Assembly (NCBI GenBank): GCA_028751055.1
Contig: JAQZDD010000067.1
Location: forward strand, 1 to 6,164
Direction of reading: 5' to 3'
Source of the DNA: Euryarchaeota archaeon Ods04
Lineage (GTDB): Archaea; Halobacteriota; Halobacteria; Halobacteriales; Halorutilaceae
Length of the DNA: 6,164 nt
The position numbers and the translations under genes were made by a program. Shown here piece by piece: positions 4,869 to 6,164 of the stretch; the first letter of the stretch is position 1; every line of letters begins with the position of its first letter. A model generated the notes under the pieces. The model saw only the letters and a list, made by a program, of their open reading frames with translations. It made no database searches and had not been told where the DNA came from.

Positions 4869-5810
4869 ATGGACACCAAGGTCATAGCGATGGTGGGTGC
4901 CGTCATAGTCGTCGGTGCCGCCGTGTACGGGGTGGCTACGGGAACCGTGCTACCCGGCACCGAGGACATCACGGGCGGAGCCGACGACACAGAGCCGGAG
5001 GACGACGACAGCGTTGAGGTTGGGAACCTAGACACCGACGAAGACGACAACGGTGACGGAGGCGACGAAGGCGGAGACGAGAACGATGTGGGTGACGGAA
5101 ACGACGAAAACGGCGCGGACGCCGACGGTGAGGACACTAACGGCGAGGGTGCTGACGGCAACGGAGACGAAGAGAACGGCGAAGAGGAGGATATCGACGA
5201 AGCACCTATAGACTTAGGACTCGACGAAGACAGCCCGTATATCTGCGAGGAGCGCGGCGGTAACGTAGACGTGAGCGACATATCCGACTACCGTCCGATT
5301 GCCGCGGGACCGCCTTTCGACGCCCTAAAGTTCGAGAGCATGCTCCACGACTCGTTAAACACGCTACGTGAGATACGTACCGACTCACCCTTCGGAGAGA
5401 CGGAGCTACTCAGATGTGACCCCGAACTCCGCGACATAGCACGCGAGGGTAGCCGTACAGGGGACACGGCGACTGTCAGAAACGAGGCTCAGGAGATATG
5501 TGAGAACCCACAGGTGAGACAAGGTCTCTGGTACTACCAGCGCGACATGGAGCTTAACTCACCGTCCGACAGCGGCGACCAACGCGTCGTCTTCATAGCC
5601 AACCACGAGGACCTCGTCCGTGACATACGCGGCGCGTGGGGCAATGACCGTAGCTTCGTCCGGACGATAATCGACGAGGAGATGACACGTCAGGGCATCG
5701 GTGCTGACATAGACCGTAGGAGCCGTGCCGTCGTCGTGACGCAGGTCGTATGTGGCGACTTAGAGGAAGAAGAGGACGAGGACGACGAAGGTGACTCCGA
5801 CGACGAGTAG
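4869..5810 (+). CDS. Membrane-anchored acidic protein with degenerate CAP/SCP-like domain (copy 2)
   Basis: The 313-residue paralogue of the preceding gene has the same plan: MDTK, a hydrophobic anchor (5-24), a longer Asp/Glu/Asn/Gly linker (33-120), then a CAP-like domain (124-295) and an extra acidic tail (297-313, mostly Glu/Asp). By eye about half of the domain residues match copy 1. Shared blocks include AGPPF, FESM, CDPELRDIARE, ICENP, WYYQRDMEL, DQRV, RQGIGA and the terminal VVC. All four cysteines are kept (Cys126, 183, 211, 295). It departs further from CAP: the HS of copy 1 (AREHSE) is GS here (AREGSR), and the W..S helix reads AWGNDRSFV. It has its own strong TATA box, so it is probably a separate unit. 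The matching N-termini of both copies support this start. The likely site is the outer face of the membrane; function unknown. Confidence 0.75.
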   Translation: MDTKVIAMVGAVIVVGAAVYGVATGTVLPGTEDITGGADDTEPEDDDSVEVGNLDTDEDDNGDGGDEGGDENDVGDGNDENGADADGEDTNGEGADGNGDEENGEEEDIDEAPIDLGLDEDSPYICEERGGNVDVSDISDYRPIAAGPPFDALKFESMLHDSLNTLREIRTDSPFGETELLRCDPELRDIAREGSRTGDTATVRNEAQEICENPQVRQGLWYYQRDMELNSPSDSGDQRVVFIANHEDLVRDIRGAWGNDRSFVRTIIDEEMTRQGIGADIDRRSRAVVVTQVVCGDLEEEEDEDDEGDSDDE

Positions 5811-5828
5811 ACGTAGACAGCTATCAGG

Positions 5829-6164
5829 TCAGATAACCTCGTCAACGACCTTCTTGACGTTGCGCGCGACGGAGCCTTCGCCTTCGACGGTGCCGTCCTC
5901 GTGCACTACGTACTCGCCGAACTTCTCGACGACGACACGGTCTTCGTGCCTCTCCGCCGGAAAGCCCGCATCCTCCAGAGCGTCGGCGACGTCGTCCATC
6001 GGATGCGGCTTCTTCAGACGTTCTAGAGGAAACGCGTAGAACTTGTGTCCGCGTTCGCACATCTCGTCGAAAAGCTCGCTGGGTTCGTAGTTACGCCAGC
6101 CGCTCCACCAGCTGTCTAAATCCTCAACGAAGGCGACGATAACAACCGGTGCGTCCTCGTCGTA
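5829..6164 (-). CDS. C-terminal part of an unidentified protein, truncated by the window edge
   Basis: The minus-strand frame stays open from the right edge (6164) to a TGA at 5829-5831, giving 111 residues. An internal ATG at 6062 is not the start, because the frame is coding upstream of it. Visible parts are a hydrophobic strand APVVIVAFVED at the edge, an aromatic patch LDSWWSGWRNYEP, then ELFDEMCERGHKFYAFPLER, the helix MDDVADALEDAGFPAE, and a strand pair VVVEKFGEYVVHEDGTVEG. The composition suggests a soluble cytoplasmic alpha/beta protein. I do not recognise the family. It converges on the second CAP-like gene with an 18-bp gap. Confidence 0.75.
   Translation of the reverse strand, partial: YDEDAPVVIVAFVEDLDSWWSGWRNYEPSELFDEMCERGHKFYAFPLERLKKPHPMDDVADALEDAGFPAERHEDRVVVEKFGEYVVHEDGTVEGEGSVARNVKKVVDEVI

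Noticed and set aside
1..6164. CRISPR array, insertion sequence or replication origin
   Set aside because: No regularly spaced repeats, no transposase frame with terminal repeats, and no ORB-like repeats near an orc1/cdc6 gene were seen.

Overview
The window looks like chromosomal DNA from an extremely halophilic archaeon. The deduced proteins are very rich in Asp and Glu. Three of them carry long Asp/Glu/Asn/Gly linkers on exported domains. Two have twin-arginine signals with lipobox-like cysteines. Several genes appear to be transcribed without a leader, with an AT-rich box about 26 bp before the ATG. Most genes use AGA/AGG and ATA freely, which is unusual for the high-GC textbook haloarchaea, so a deep or unusual lineage within or near Halobacteria is plausible. 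That placement is inference.

Layout, left to right: the last 29 codons of an unidentified + strand gene (1-90); a Tat-exported acidic lipoprotein (171-782, +); a convergent M29/AmpS-like metallo-aminopeptidase gene (779-1693, -) whose stop overlaps the lipoprotein stop in one CTAG; an AT box at 1716-1723 that could serve both the aminopeptidase and the divergent tRNA-Thr(CGT) gene (1749-1821, +); a Tat-exported protein related to Dyp-type peroxidases (1879-3141, -) with a different codon dialect from its neighbours; a divergent single-domain UspA protein (3278-3700, +); two tandem paralogues (3747-4580 and 4869-5810, +), each an N-terminal membrane anchor, an acidic linker and a degenerate CAP/SCP-like domain with four conserved cysteines; and a convergent partial gene of unknown function running off the right edge (5829-6164, -).

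Four of the six complete proteins are predicted to face the outside of the cell: the lipoprotein, the Dyp-like protein and the two CAP-like proteins. The region therefore reads as an envelope/stress neighbourhood rather than a single pathway, and no multi-gene operon is evident. The most unusual part is the CAP-like pair with the 288-bp AT-rich spacer between them. That spacer holds a 9-bp inverted repeat enclosing a second hairpin, a helically phased set of TTACTCA-like motifs, a strong TATA box, and a 14-bp sequence repeated inside the downstream gene.
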